From Pseudomonadota bacterium (GTDB taxonomy: Bacteria > Desulfobacterota > Binatia > Binatales > Binataceae), in NCBI GenBank assembly GCA_021323675.1, contig JAJPKP010000064.1, forward strand, positions 1-64,000: DNA of 64,000 nucleotides, given 5' to 3'. Positions 54,551-63,900 of this stretch are shown piece by piece (within the stretch, counting starts at the first letter, position 1; each line of letters starts with the position of its first letter). A program made the position numbers and the translations under genes. A model generated the notes under the pieces. That model was not told the DNA's origin. It made no database searches and was given only the letters and a program-made list of their open reading frames with translations.

Positions 54551-55196
54551 ATGAGGCGCCTTTTGAAGTGCCATGAGAACCAATCCCGCAGTCGCGGGCT
54601 GAGCCTGCTCTCGCGCGCGCTTGTAGCCGCGGTTGTCATGTACGCGAGCGCCGCGCGAGCCGAACTGATTGCACTTCACCGTCGATCCGGACGCGAGCGA
54701 AGTCTCTGCGAGTGTGCCGGAACCGATGGCGGCGATGCGCGGCAGCGCTATCGGCCGATTTCGTATTGTCTCGGGCACGATCGTCGCTGATTCCGCGAGT
54801 CCCGCGCGCACTACCACCGTCAAGCTGGTGTTTGATGCGGCCAGCTACACGAGCGGCTCTTCGATGCGCGATCGGTCGGTGACGGACTCCGCCCTCGAAG
54901 CTCAGACCTACCCCACGATCACCTTTGAAGGCGGCGACGTGGACAATATCGTTCGCAAGAGTCCGACAACGGGAACCGCGACTATTCGCGGCGCGCTTAC
55001 CCTTCACGGCCAGACCCGCACGATAATCGTGCCCGTCGCGGTCGAGCTAAAGCCCGACGGCAAACTGGAAACCAACGGAGCCGTGACGATCAGCTACCCT
55101 GACTGGGGCATCGCGGTTCCTTCGATGCTGTTTGGCGCGATGCGCGCTGGCGATCAGGCGACGATTGACTTCCACATCGTCGCAACGCCCGGCTGA
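54551..55196 (+). pseudogene. YceI-family periplasmic protein, frameshifted behind its signal peptide
   Basis: The ATG at 54551 opens a signal peptide (RALVAAVVMYASAARAEL). Then the frame breaks: the YceI domain (HFTVDPDASEVSASVPE onward to IDFHIVATPG) lies in another frame, directly preceded by an in-frame TGA at 54666. Removing one base around 54662-54670 would join ARAE to LHFTVDP, just where the mature protein should begin. YceI proteins are lipocalin-like binders of polyprenoid lipids. Either a recent inactivation or a base-calling error. Confidence 0.7.
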
Positions 55197-55207
55197 CCGC
55201 CGAACCG

Positions 55208-55900
55208 TTAGCGCGGATGCGGCCCGCTGGCCGCGGCGTTGATCTGCAGATCGTCGAAGTCCGACACGGTCGCGCTGTGGGTCTCCTCGCTGTCGCTCGC
55301 GAACGCGATCGTTTTGACCCATCCGGGCGCGATGCCGAAGGCGCGCTGAAAGTCGGCCACCAGGTTGACTTCCTCGCGCACCCATTGCCCTGCCTTCGTC
55401 GATCCGCTTTCGAGCACTATCGCCTTGACCGTATCGGGTGAGTAGGGGTCGGGAATAATGGCGCCCGCGGGATGGTTGGTATCCCAGACGTATTCGAGCC
55501 TGCGATGAGGCGAATGGTCGGCGGAGTGAGCGTCGCGAAAAACCACATACAGCCGCGCGGCCGCGTCGTCGCCCTGGCGGACCGAAATATCCGCGTTCGA
55601 CGGCATCCGATCGACACGCCATCGCCATTTCAAAACCGGGTAGCGCTCGGGATCGAACGGCGTATCGATCCCGAACGAATAGAAGGTTCCGTCAGTATGA
55701 ATCCGCAGGAAGTGATTTCCGCCTTGTTCGAGATCGGTTTCCACATGTCCCTGGTCCTTCTGTGGGCCCATGTGTTCGACGGTCCAATCCGGAGGAATGC
55801 CGTGCTCGAAATCTTCCTGGAGTGGCGGCGGCGTTGGACTTGAAACCGCTGACAGCAGGCATATGGCGAGAATCGATATGGCGACTGCGGAATATCTCAT
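55208..55900 (-). CDS. DUF3047 exported protein
   Basis: 230 residues with a signal peptide (AVAISILAICLLSAVSS). The core KWRWRVDRMPSNADISVRQGDDAAARLYVVF and YVWDTNHPAGAIIPDPYS matches DUF3047, a beta-sandwich family of unknown role. Its ATG overlaps the stop of the 442-residue gene by 4 bp (ATGA), so the two are translationally coupled. Both look like periplasmic all-beta proteins and probably work together. Confidence 0.75.
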   Translation of the reverse strand: MRYSAVAISILAICLLSAVSSPTPPPLQEDFEHGIPPDWTVEHMGPQKDQGHVETDLEQGGNHFLRIHTDGTFYSFGIDTPFDPERYPVLKWRWRVDRMPSNADISVRQGDDAAARLYVVFRDAHSADHSPHRRLEYVWDTNHPAGAIIPDPYSPDTVKAIVLESGSTKAGQWVREEVNLVADFQRAFGIAPGWVKTIAFASDSEETHSATVSDFDDLQINAAASGPHPR

Positions 55901-57222
55901 CGTGCGTTCGCGAGAGGTCTGGTTGTTGCGACCGGCGGAGTGCGCAGCTCCTCCAGGAGAACGTCGGGACTATAGTCCTTTGCGGTCGTGATCAGAAGTG
56001 AGCCGAAAATGTGATCTCCGGCGCCGAGTTTTTCCCATCCGGTTATCGAGTAGCCGATTCCCGGATGCTCCCCCGGCACGTGCTCGGGCGGATCGGCCCG
56101 GCCGGGATTATCGTTGAAGTAGAGCCGGCGGTCGAGAAGCAAAAGCTCCGGCGATCCCGCCAGCGCCTCCACCGTCATCCGCCCTCCCCCGCGAATTCCG
56201 ATCCAGGAGATCGGCACCGAACCTCGCTCGTCGATTCGCCGTTCCATCTCGCGGTCGCCGATTTTTACCGGCGCCATCGCCATCCTCGACCACAGCAACT
56301 CGTAACCGTCAAGGTCGTTGAAGTCGAGGTCGATGCGCACGCGGATGTCGCTGAAGAAGATTCGCGGCGCCACCGGCAAACCCATCCGGAAGAGACTCTC
56401 CAGGCAGTCACGATAAAAGACATCGTCGCGTTCGAAGGCCGGAGAATCCAGTCCAAGTATGAGATTCACCGAATGGCTGAGGCGGCGAAGTACCCGGATC
56501 GGTCCCGCCTTCCACGCCAGCACCGTGCTGTGAATATCGTCCTCGGAGAACGAGAACGGTACCAGGTGAAAGACCTTCGTACTCAGCCTCACTTTCATGC
56601 GATCGATCAGGTTCGGCGGGTTTTCCCCCGGGCGGTTCTGAGTGGCGAAGTCGCTCGGCAACCCGCCCGTGAACCCGATCCGGAAGTGATCGGATTCGAG
56701 CACCTCCTTTTGCGGGTCGAAGCTGACGTAGCTTTGCGCGCTGAGGCGGGGAGAATCAACGGCGGCGATATAGCAGTACCGGTCCGGTCCGCCGAGAGGA
56801 TCGTGAACCTGAATTTCGATTGCGCCGGGCACCAATTGCGAGCCCGTGGGAGCCCGTTCGCCGAGATCGGAGATCATCAGCGCGATTTCGTCGTCAGCGG
56901 AGAAAGTCTGGCGATCGTCGTGCATCGCCTGGGGACCATTCGGCAGCAGATACGAACCGTCGCTCGCGCGCTCATCAACTTGAAAAGGGATCGGCTGGAT
57001 TTTGCCGGCGTGAACGGCGAGCATCTCGAGCCGGTCAATTCTGGCCCCGTTAAGCGATCGCAACGTCCCGCCGCCGATAACCATCGGCTGCCATTCGCGC
57101 GGACTCGCGGCCGCAACCGCGGGCCAGGCAACAAGCGCGACGACGGCCGCATACACCCAACGAAACAGGGCACGGCGGCCGGCTTGGCGCGAGTGGTGGC
57201 GATGCACTAGAAAGTCCAGCAT
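55897..57222 (-). CDS. large exported beta-rich protein of unknown function
   Basis: 441 residues from an ATG at 57222 whose bases overlap the ATG of the divergent parB-like gene. A GTG at 57207 is an alternative. A signal segment (FRWVYAAVVALVAWPAVAAAS) leads, then a beta-rich chain with IQPIPFQVDERASDG, DDEIALMISDLGERAP and YFNDNPGRADPPEH. These look like a periplasmic sugar- or lipid-binding module. I recognise no named family. Coupled to DUF3047 downstream. Confidence 0.6.
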   Translation of the reverse strand: MLDFLVHRHHSRQAGRRALFRWVYAAVVALVAWPAVAAASPREWQPMVIGGGTLRSLNGARIDRLEMLAVHAGKIQPIPFQVDERASDGSYLLPNGPQAMHDDRQTFSADDEIALMISDLGERAPTGSQLVPGAIEIQVHDPLGGPDRYCYIAAVDSPRLSAQSYVSFDPQKEVLESDHFRIGFTGGLPSDFATQNRPGENPPNLIDRMKVRLSTKVFHLVPFSFSEDDIHSTVLAWKAGPIRVLRRLSHSVNLILGLDSPAFERDDVFYRDCLESLFRMGLPVAPRIFFSDIRVRIDLDFNDLDGYELLWSRMAMAPVKIGDREMERRIDERGSVPISWIGIRGGGRMTVEALAGSPELLLLDRRLYFNDNPGRADPPEHVPGEHPGIGYSITGWEKLGAGDHIFGSLLITTAKDYSPDVLLEELRTPPVATTRPLANAR

Positions 57223-58132
57223 GGCCGATTTTGCGGTTTCTCCGAAGTCAGGCAAGCCTCCCAAAGCGGTGACCGATCTTGCTGACGCCATCGAGGCCGA
57301 CGGCGGCGATGCCTTGGCGGCGTTCGAGGAGCCTATTGGCGGGCATTGGCACGTGTTTGCCCTGCTGCCGTTGAGCAAGGTCGAGGCGACGCCGTATCAA
57401 CGCGACCTTTCGCCCGCGCATCTTAAGCGGATGGTCGAAGTGATGAAGAAGCTCGATCGCTACACCGAGCCGATCGTCGCGGTGCGCTCGGACGGGCGCT
57501 ACTGGACACCCAACGGTAATCATCGGCGGGCCGCTTCCGTGAAGTCCGGCGCCAAGACCATCCCGGCAATTGTTATTCCGGAGCCGGAAGTCGCCTTTCA
57601 GATACTCGCGCTCAACACCGAAAAGGCGCACAACCTTCGCGACAAGGCGCTCGAAGTGATCCGGATGTACCGGGCGCGTCTGGAGGAGCATCCGCGCCGC
57701 CAGGAAAAGGAATTTGGGTTCGAGTTCGAGCGCGCCCATTTCATCACGCTCGGCCTGCTTTACGAGAAGAAGCCCAAATTTTCCGGCGGTGCATTCGCGC
57801 CGATCCTGAGCCGCGTTGACAACTTTCTGGCGAAGCCGCTTGCCGATGCGCTCGAAGAGCGGCACGAGCGCGCCGCCCTGGTCGAACGCGCCGAAGAGCT
57901 GGTGAACGATCTCGTAGTGCGCGGCAAAAGACGCGGCCTGGTTCATCCCTATTTGAAGAACTACATCATCGCCAGATCGAATCCGCTCACGCGCGCGCGA
58001 AAGACGCTTCCCTCGTGCAATGCGGCGCTGAACAGCCTTATCAAGTCGCTGTCGGAGTTCGATCTGGGCAAGGTCCACTTCGGACAGATTCGCGAGGCTG
58101 CGCAAATCGCCGCGGCGACCACGACGGAATAA
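57221..58132 (+). CDS. ParB-like nuclease-domain protein
   Basis: 303 residues. A ParB/Srx-fold N-terminus (LLPLSKVEATPYQRDLSPAHLKRMVE, then the CTP-type loop NGNHRRAASVKSGAKTIPAIVI). A middle helical domain (ILALNTEKAHNLRDKALEVI) follows. It has no clear ParB HTH, and no parA is next to it, so it is probably not the chromosomal partition ParB. Role unknown; nucleic-acid related by fold. Its ATG overlaps that of the divergent gene. Confidence 0.75.
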   Translation: MADFAVSPKSGKPPKAVTDLADAIEADGGDALAAFEEPIGGHWHVFALLPLSKVEATPYQRDLSPAHLKRMVEVMKKLDRYTEPIVAVRSDGRYWTPNGNHRRAASVKSGAKTIPAIVIPEPEVAFQILALNTEKAHNLRDKALEVIRMYRARLEEHPRRQEKEFGFEFERAHFITLGLLYEKKPKFSGGAFAPILSRVDNFLAKPLADALEERHERAALVERAEELVNDLVVRGKRRGLVHPYLKNYIIARSNPLTRARKTLPSCNAALNSLIKSLSEFDLGKVHFGQIREAAQIAAATTTE

Positions 58133-58165
58133 AGGCGGCGCGCCGTTTTGTAGAGCGGGCTTCCG

Positions 58166-59803
58166 TTACGCGGCGGCGGGTGCCTGGCTTAACTCGAAGG
58201 CGCCGGGTTCCAGACCTTCCTTGGAGCGCAGGACGATCTTCGCGCCGAGTTTTTCTTCGAGCATCTCGAGGTCTTTGGCGCCGTTGTCGTAGAGATAGCG
58301 TGCGATCTCCGGGCTGAGCTTCACGATCACCATGTCGCCCAGCGCGCGCCGCCCCGCCTCGCGCCGGATTCCGCGAACCACCTCGGCGGCGAGCGTCGCG
58401 ACCGATTTGACCACCCGCCTTCCCTGGCATCGCGGACATTGCTCGGTAAGCAGCGCTTCCAGGCTTTCGCGGGTGCGCTTGCGCGTCATCTGCACCAGCC
58501 CCAACTCGGAGATCTTGAGCGCCGAGGTCCGGGCCTTGTCGCGCTTGAGCGCGGAGGCGAGCGCCTCGCTGACTTTCTTGCGATCGGCTTCGCGCGCCAT
58601 GTCGATGAAATCGACGATGATGATGCCGCCGATGTTGCGCAGGCGAAGCTGCTTGACGACTTCCTCGACCGCTTCGAGATTGGTCTTGAGGACGGTTTCG
58701 TCCTGGTTGCGTTTTCCGACAAAGCGCCCCGTGTTTACATCGATCGCGGTAAGCGCCTCCGCCTGATCGAATACCAGGTAACCGCCGGATTTGAGCCAAA
58801 CCTTGCGTTCCAGCGCGCGCTCGATTTGCGGCTCGATATTGAAACGATCGAAGATCGGCTCGGCTTCCTGATGCAGCATCGCCCTCGCGCGCAAGCGCGG
58901 CATATAGGTCTGGATGAACTGGACGATGCGGCTGTAGGTGTTGGGATCGTCGCACCACAGCCGGTCAACTTCGCTCGAGAACAGATCGCGCACCGTGCGC
59001 AGGGCGACATCGAGGTCGCTGTAGAGCATCGAAGCCGGCGGGCATTTTTCGCTCTTCTTCAGAATCGACGCCCAGGTCTTGGTGAGAAACGCGATATCGC
59101 GTTGAATCTCGCGGCGCGACAAGCCTTCGCACGCGGTGCGCACGATGAACCCGCCCTGCGGCGGCCTGAGCTCGCTGACCGCGGCTCTAAGACGCGCGCG
59201 TTCTTCCGCGCTCGCGATCCGGCGCGACACGCCGAGATGATTGCTGGTGGGCGTGTACACCAGGTAGCGCCCGGGCAGCGAAATCGACGAGGTGAGCCGC
59301 GCCCCCTTCGTGCCCATCGGCTCTTTGGCAATCTGGACAATTATTTCCTGGCCGCGCTTGAGCTGCTGCTCGATGGGCAGGCGGCTGCGATGCGATCGGC
59401 GCTGCTGCCTGCGCCGCGGACGGGGCTGCTGCTCGGCCGCGGGGACATCAAGGTTATTTCCGATATCGTCGGGCTGCGCGGAGTCATCGAGGATCTCAGT
59501 GGGCGCGGACGCAGGCTCGTCGGTTTCGACGTCCTCCTCGCCGAGCACCTCGGCGATCGAGCTGAGTCCGTCGGACTCGCTCTGAAAATCCGAGACATGC
59601 AGGAAGCCCGCTTTTTCAAGCCCGATATCGACAAACGCTGCCTGCATCCCGGGCAGCACGCGGGTGACCTTTCCCTTGTAGATATTGCCCACCAGTCCGC
59701 GGTGGGCGTTGCGTTCGAGATAGAACTCAGCGAGAGAACCATCCTCGAGAAGCGCGACCCGCACTTCGAGTGCGGATGCGTTGATTACGATTTCACGTTT
59801 CAC
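58166..59803 (-). CDS. rng: ribonuclease E/G family endoribonuclease
   Basis: 545 residues from the GTG at 59803 (VKREIVINASALEVRVALLEDG, the family start); an upstream GTG at 59848 is in frame. An S1 domain (GNIYKGKVTRVLPGMQAAFVDIG) is interrupted by an Arg-rich insert (PRPRRRQQRRSHRSR). Catalytic Asp residues are in AIDVNTG and DFIDMA, and the zinc-link cysteines in CPRCQG. No long scaffold tail, so it is RNase G-like in length. It processes rRNA and mRNA 5' ends. Confidence 0.9.
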   Translation of the reverse strand: MKREIVINASALEVRVALLEDGSLAEFYLERNAHRGLVGNIYKGKVTRVLPGMQAAFVDIGLEKAGFLHVSDFQSESDGLSSIAEVLGEEDVETDEPASAPTEILDDSAQPDDIGNNLDVPAAEQQPRPRRRQQRRSHRSRLPIEQQLKRGQEIIVQIAKEPMGTKGARLTSSISLPGRYLVYTPTSNHLGVSRRIASAEERARLRAAVSELRPPQGGFIVRTACEGLSRREIQRDIAFLTKTWASILKKSEKCPPASMLYSDLDVALRTVRDLFSSEVDRLWCDDPNTYSRIVQFIQTYMPRLRARAMLHQEAEPIFDRFNIEPQIERALERKVWLKSGGYLVFDQAEALTAIDVNTGRFVGKRNQDETVLKTNLEAVEEVVKQLRLRNIGGIIIVDFIDMAREADRKKVSEALASALKRDKARTSALKISELGLVQMTRKRTRESLEALLTEQCPRCQGRRVVKSVATLAAEVVRGIRREAGRRALGDMVIVKLSPEIARYLYDNGAKDLEMLEEKLGAKIVLRSKEGLEPGAFELSQAPAAA

Positions 59804-59987
59804 TTGGAAATTCTTGTACGCTCCCTGGCGGCGGTGTTTCAAACGCACGCGCGGCTGGGGCGAATGCTTGCGGAATTATGGCGCTGGAATGGTCTTGCCC
59901 GACCATAGAACCCCCGCCCCTCTGCCACCACCAAAGCTAATCGCGATCATACGAGCGGACTTCATCGGGCGCAAGGCAATCCGCAAA

Positions 59988-60011
59988 AAAAGCCTGAATT
60001 CACAGGCTTTT
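59988..60011. terminator. terminator-like hairpin between divergent genes
   Basis: AAAAGCCTG, loop AATTCA, CAGGCTTTT: a perfect 9-bp stem. Read on the minus strand it ends in seven T, the stronger direction. Yet the gene to the left (rng) is read leftward from it and the gene to the right rightward, so it terminates neither. Confidence 0.55.
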
Positions 60012-60060
60012 CATCCTGCCCGCCTTGACTTGCTAATCGCAGGCGGTTACGAGACTACTG

Positions 60061-60708
60061 ATGTCTTCGGCGGCCGAGGCTTTCGCGGCGCCAATGCCGG
60101 GCGCCTCGATTCTGAACACCAAGGTCCTGGTCCTCAACCGGTCCTACCTGCCGGTCCATGTCACCTCGGTGAAACGCGCATTTGCCCTGCTTTATCAGGG
60201 GGTTGCGCGAGCTGTTGACGAGCAGTATCGCACCTTCGATTTTGATTCCTGGCGGGACCTTGCGGTCGAAGTTCATCACGAACGCGTAGGCACTGTGAGC
60301 GGATTGATCCGTGTTCCGCGGGTGTTGCTGCTGACGGCGTACGAAAGAGTGCCAAAGCGCCACGTGCGGTTTTCCCGCTTCAATATCTTCGCGCGCGACA
60401 ACAATACCTGCCAATACTGCGGCCGCAGGCTCCCTCGCACCGAGCTTAACCTCGACCATGTGATTCCACGCTCCCGCGGCGGCACTTCGACTTGGGAGAA
60501 CATCGTCTGCTCCTGCCATCACTGCAACCGCAGAAAGGGCGGCAGAACGCCGGAAGAAGCCGCGATGCTTCTTATTCGGAGGCCGAGGCGGCCGGAATGG
60601 ACCCCGTTCAGCGCCGAGATGTTTTCGCTGCGGCGCTACCGTGAATGGATGCCGTTCGTTTCGCAGGTCGACAGCGCTTACTGGAATACCGAACTCATTC
60701 AGGACTGA
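60061..60708 (+). CDS. HNH endonuclease
   Basis: 215 residues. KVLVLNRSYLPVHVTSVKRAFALLYQGVARAV is the usual N-terminal part of bacterial HNH proteins of this type. The nuclease core is CQYCGRRLPRTELNLDHVIPRSRGG...CHHCNRRKGGRTPEEA, with two CxxC zinc pairs around DHVIP. The physiological role is unclear: DNA repair or nicking is usual. No phage or intein genes adjoin it. A strong terminator follows. Confidence 0.88.
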   Translation: MSSAAEAFAAPMPGASILNTKVLVLNRSYLPVHVTSVKRAFALLYQGVARAVDEQYRTFDFDSWRDLAVEVHHERVGTVSGLIRVPRVLLLTAYERVPKRHVRFSRFNIFARDNNTCQYCGRRLPRTELNLDHVIPRSRGGTSTWENIVCSCHHCNRRKGGRTPEEAAMLLIRRPRRPEWTPFSAEMFSLRRYREWMPFVSQVDSAYWNTELIQD

Positions 60709-60763
60709 TTCGCACCCGCGTTGCGGAGCGAAACTTTGAAATAGAAGCGGTGGAAGGGCCGCG

Positions 60764-60799
60764 TTGTGGTTTTGCCGAAAGACGGCAAAACCACAATTT
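60764..60799 (+). terminator. Rho-independent terminator of the HNH gene
   Basis: TTGTGGTTTTGCCG (60764-60777) pairs perfectly over 14 bp with 60783-60796, a 5-nt loop AAAGA, then TTT. It lies 56 bp after the HNH stop. No promoter for smc could be fixed in the remaining 111 bp. Confidence 0.85.
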
Positions 60800-60910
60800 C
60801 TGGCGGTCAATCGGCTTATCCGCACGATATGTAGGGGCATCTCTTGATTGATGCCGCGATGTCATGGGATAAGCTTGATGAGGTGGCGGTGTGGTGGAGG
60901 CGATGGAAGT

Positions 60911-63900
60911 ATGCGTCTAAAAAGCCTTGAGTTAGTAGGCTTCAAATCCTTCCTCGAACCAACGACGATCAGTTTCGCTCCTGGGATGACCGCGGTGGTC
61001 GGTCCCAACGGATGCGGCAAATCGAACGTCGTTGACGCGATCCGCTGGATTCTCGGGGAGCAGGCGCCTACCCGTCTGCGCGGCAAAAGCGCCGAAGACC
61101 TCATCTACGCCGGCAACGATCAGAATCCGCCTGCCGGTCTTGCCGAAGTTTCGCTGATCCTGGAGGCGGAGGAGGGGAGCCAGCTGCCGGAACCCTATTC
61201 GGCCCTGAGCGAGGTGGCGGTCACGCGCCGCGTGTATCGTTCGGGAGATTCCGAATATCTGATCAATCGCATCCCCTGCCGCCTCAAGGATATCACCGAG
61301 TTTTTCATGGCCGCGCAGATCCATAGCCGCGGCTATTCGCTTATCGAACAGGGCAAGATCGAAGAAATCATCCAGGCGAAGCCGCACGAGTTGCGCTCGA
61401 TGATCGAAGAAGCGGCGGGCCTCTCGCTCTTCAAAGGGCGCCGCGAAATTTCCGAGCGCAAGCTCGAACGCGTCAAGGAAAACCTCTCGCGGGTCAACGA
61501 CGTAATCAGTGAAATCGAGCGGCAGTTGAACTATGCGCGCCGGCAGGCGAAGAAGGCTGAGCAGTACAAGATTATCCGCGCGGAGTTGTCCGAACTGGAG
61601 AAGCTCACGGCCGCGCGCCGGCTGATCGCCGAGCGTGAAACGCTTGCGCTCGAGAGCGAACGCGCCGCCCAACTGGCGGCATCCATCGAGGCCGCCCGGT
61701 CCGAAGCCGGACAGGCTCAAGCGGCGGTCGAAAGCGCCACTACCGAGACGCAATCGGTCCGGGGCGAGTTGTCGTCCGCGGAACGCGAACTCGAAAGCCT
61801 TCACGCCGGCAGTGCGCAGCGCGAGCGAACCCGCGAATTCCTGACCCGCAAGCTCCGCGATCTGACCGAGTCGGAGCCGGCGATTCTAGCCAAGATTGCG
61901 GAGCTGGAAAATCGCGCGACCCTCGCCCGCGCCGCTCGGGCCGAAGCGGGTGCGCGCCTGGCGCGCGAAACCGCCGCCGCAGAATCGACGGGGGAGTCGG
62001 CCCTTGCCGACCTCACCGCGCAATTGCGCGCCGCCGAAAGCGATCTCAAAGAGGCGGAACGCAACTCCGAAAATCTCAGGGATGACCTGGCCGATATCGT
62101 CCGGGAAGCCGCGGTGGTTCGCGGGCGGCTTGCCGATCTGGCCGGCGAGCGGGCTGAACTCGAACAAAAACTCGCCGAGTTCAACAGCGGCGACGATGGG
62201 ATGCAGCGCCTCGACGCGCTCATTTCCGCCGCCGCCGGGCAGCTTGCCGCCGAGGAACAAAGGCTCGAGCGTTGCCGCGAAGAACTCGCGGGGTTTGAAA
62301 TAACGGAGCGCGAAGCCAAGGAACACGAGATCGAGGCCCGCGCCACGCTGGAGCATCTGGCGCAGCGGCTGAAGTCGATGCGTGCGCGGCTTGCGCAGGC
62401 CCAATCCGCGCATTCCATATCCGAAAAAGATCAGCGGCTGACTAACGTCCTGGAGTCGATGAATGGCGACCGTCCGCCCACGCCGCCCTCGTGGCTGCAC
62501 GATGTCCTGCGCGCGCCGGCTGAACTCGCGCCCGCCTTGCAGGCGGTGCTCGGCGGCGAGCTTGAGTCGGTAGTCGTCGATTCGCCGGCATTCGCGTTGC
62601 GCGCGATCGAAATTCTCAAGCGCGATCAGGCCGGCCGCCTGTCTTTCGTCCAGGAGCCGGACACCGAAGTCGTGCCTCATCCCGCAATTGAAGCGCCCGG
62701 AGTGGCAGGCCGGCTGGTCGATATGATCGAGGTCGATCCACGCTTCCGCCGGCTCGCCGAAGCGCTGCTCGGGCACGTGCTTGTTACGGACGACCTGAAC
62801 GCCGCGCTGGCCGCATCCAATCTGAACGGCCGCGGCACGCTGTTCGTCACCCGCGAGGGCGACGTTCTGAATCCGGGCCGGATGATCGCGGGCGGCAGCA
62901 TGATTGATAGCGGCGCTGCCGGCCGCGCCGCCGATGCGATGGCGCGCGAGGCGGCTGCCCGCGAACTCGAGCAGGTCGAAGAAGAGCATCGAACTGTCGC
63001 CGCGCGGCTTGCGGAGTCCCAGGCCGCGCGTGAAAAAGCGGCCGGCGAACGCGCCGCGGCTGCGGCTCGACTGAAGGAGTGCGAACGCGCGGTCGCGGAG
63101 CATCGCGATGCGGCATCGCGCGCGCGGCAGGCTCTGGCGCTTGCCCAGGCGGAAATGGCTGCTGCCCAGCGCCGGCTTGGTGAAATCGCCGAGTTGATGG
63201 TGGCGGCGAACGTTCGCCTCGAAGAACTGGCCCACGCCGAGCAGGATGCGCGCGGCCGGCTGGCGGCCGTCCGCGAGGAATTGGGCGGATGCCGCGCCAC
63301 GGCGGAAAAGCTTACGTCCGCCGTCGCCGACGCCGCCGCGCACGTCGAGGCGCGCAAATCCGAAATCGCCTCGATGGAGCGCGAGCTGCGCCACGCTATC
63401 GAAACCGCCGATCAGATCGACGCGCAGATTCGGGAGAACGCCGCGAGCCTCGATCGTTCGCGAGCCGAACGCGCCGACTTCGAGCGCGAGCTGAACACGC
63501 TCGCCGAGCAGCAGGAGTTTGCGCGCGTTCGCGAGGCCGAACTCGCGGAGATCGTGGAACGCTTGCGTGCGGAATGCGCCGAGCGCGAGCAGGGCCTGGA
63601 AGCGAAGCGTCTCGAGCTCAAGGCGGTTCGCGATGCGCTGCAAAAGCTTGAGAGCGACGCGATGGAATCGAACCTGGCGCGGGAGCGGGCGCGCACACTG
63701 AGCGAAGAGCTCTCGCGCAGCTTCCATGAAAAATTTGAAGCTGATTTCGATTCGATGGCGCCCGAAATTATTCCCGCGCTCGAAGGACGCGATCCCGCGC
63801 AGGACGAGGCTCGCCTTCAGGAACTGCGCGCCCGCGCCGAACGTATCGGCGAAGTCAATCTGGCCGCCGACAGCGAAGTCAAGGAACTGGAAGAACGCGC

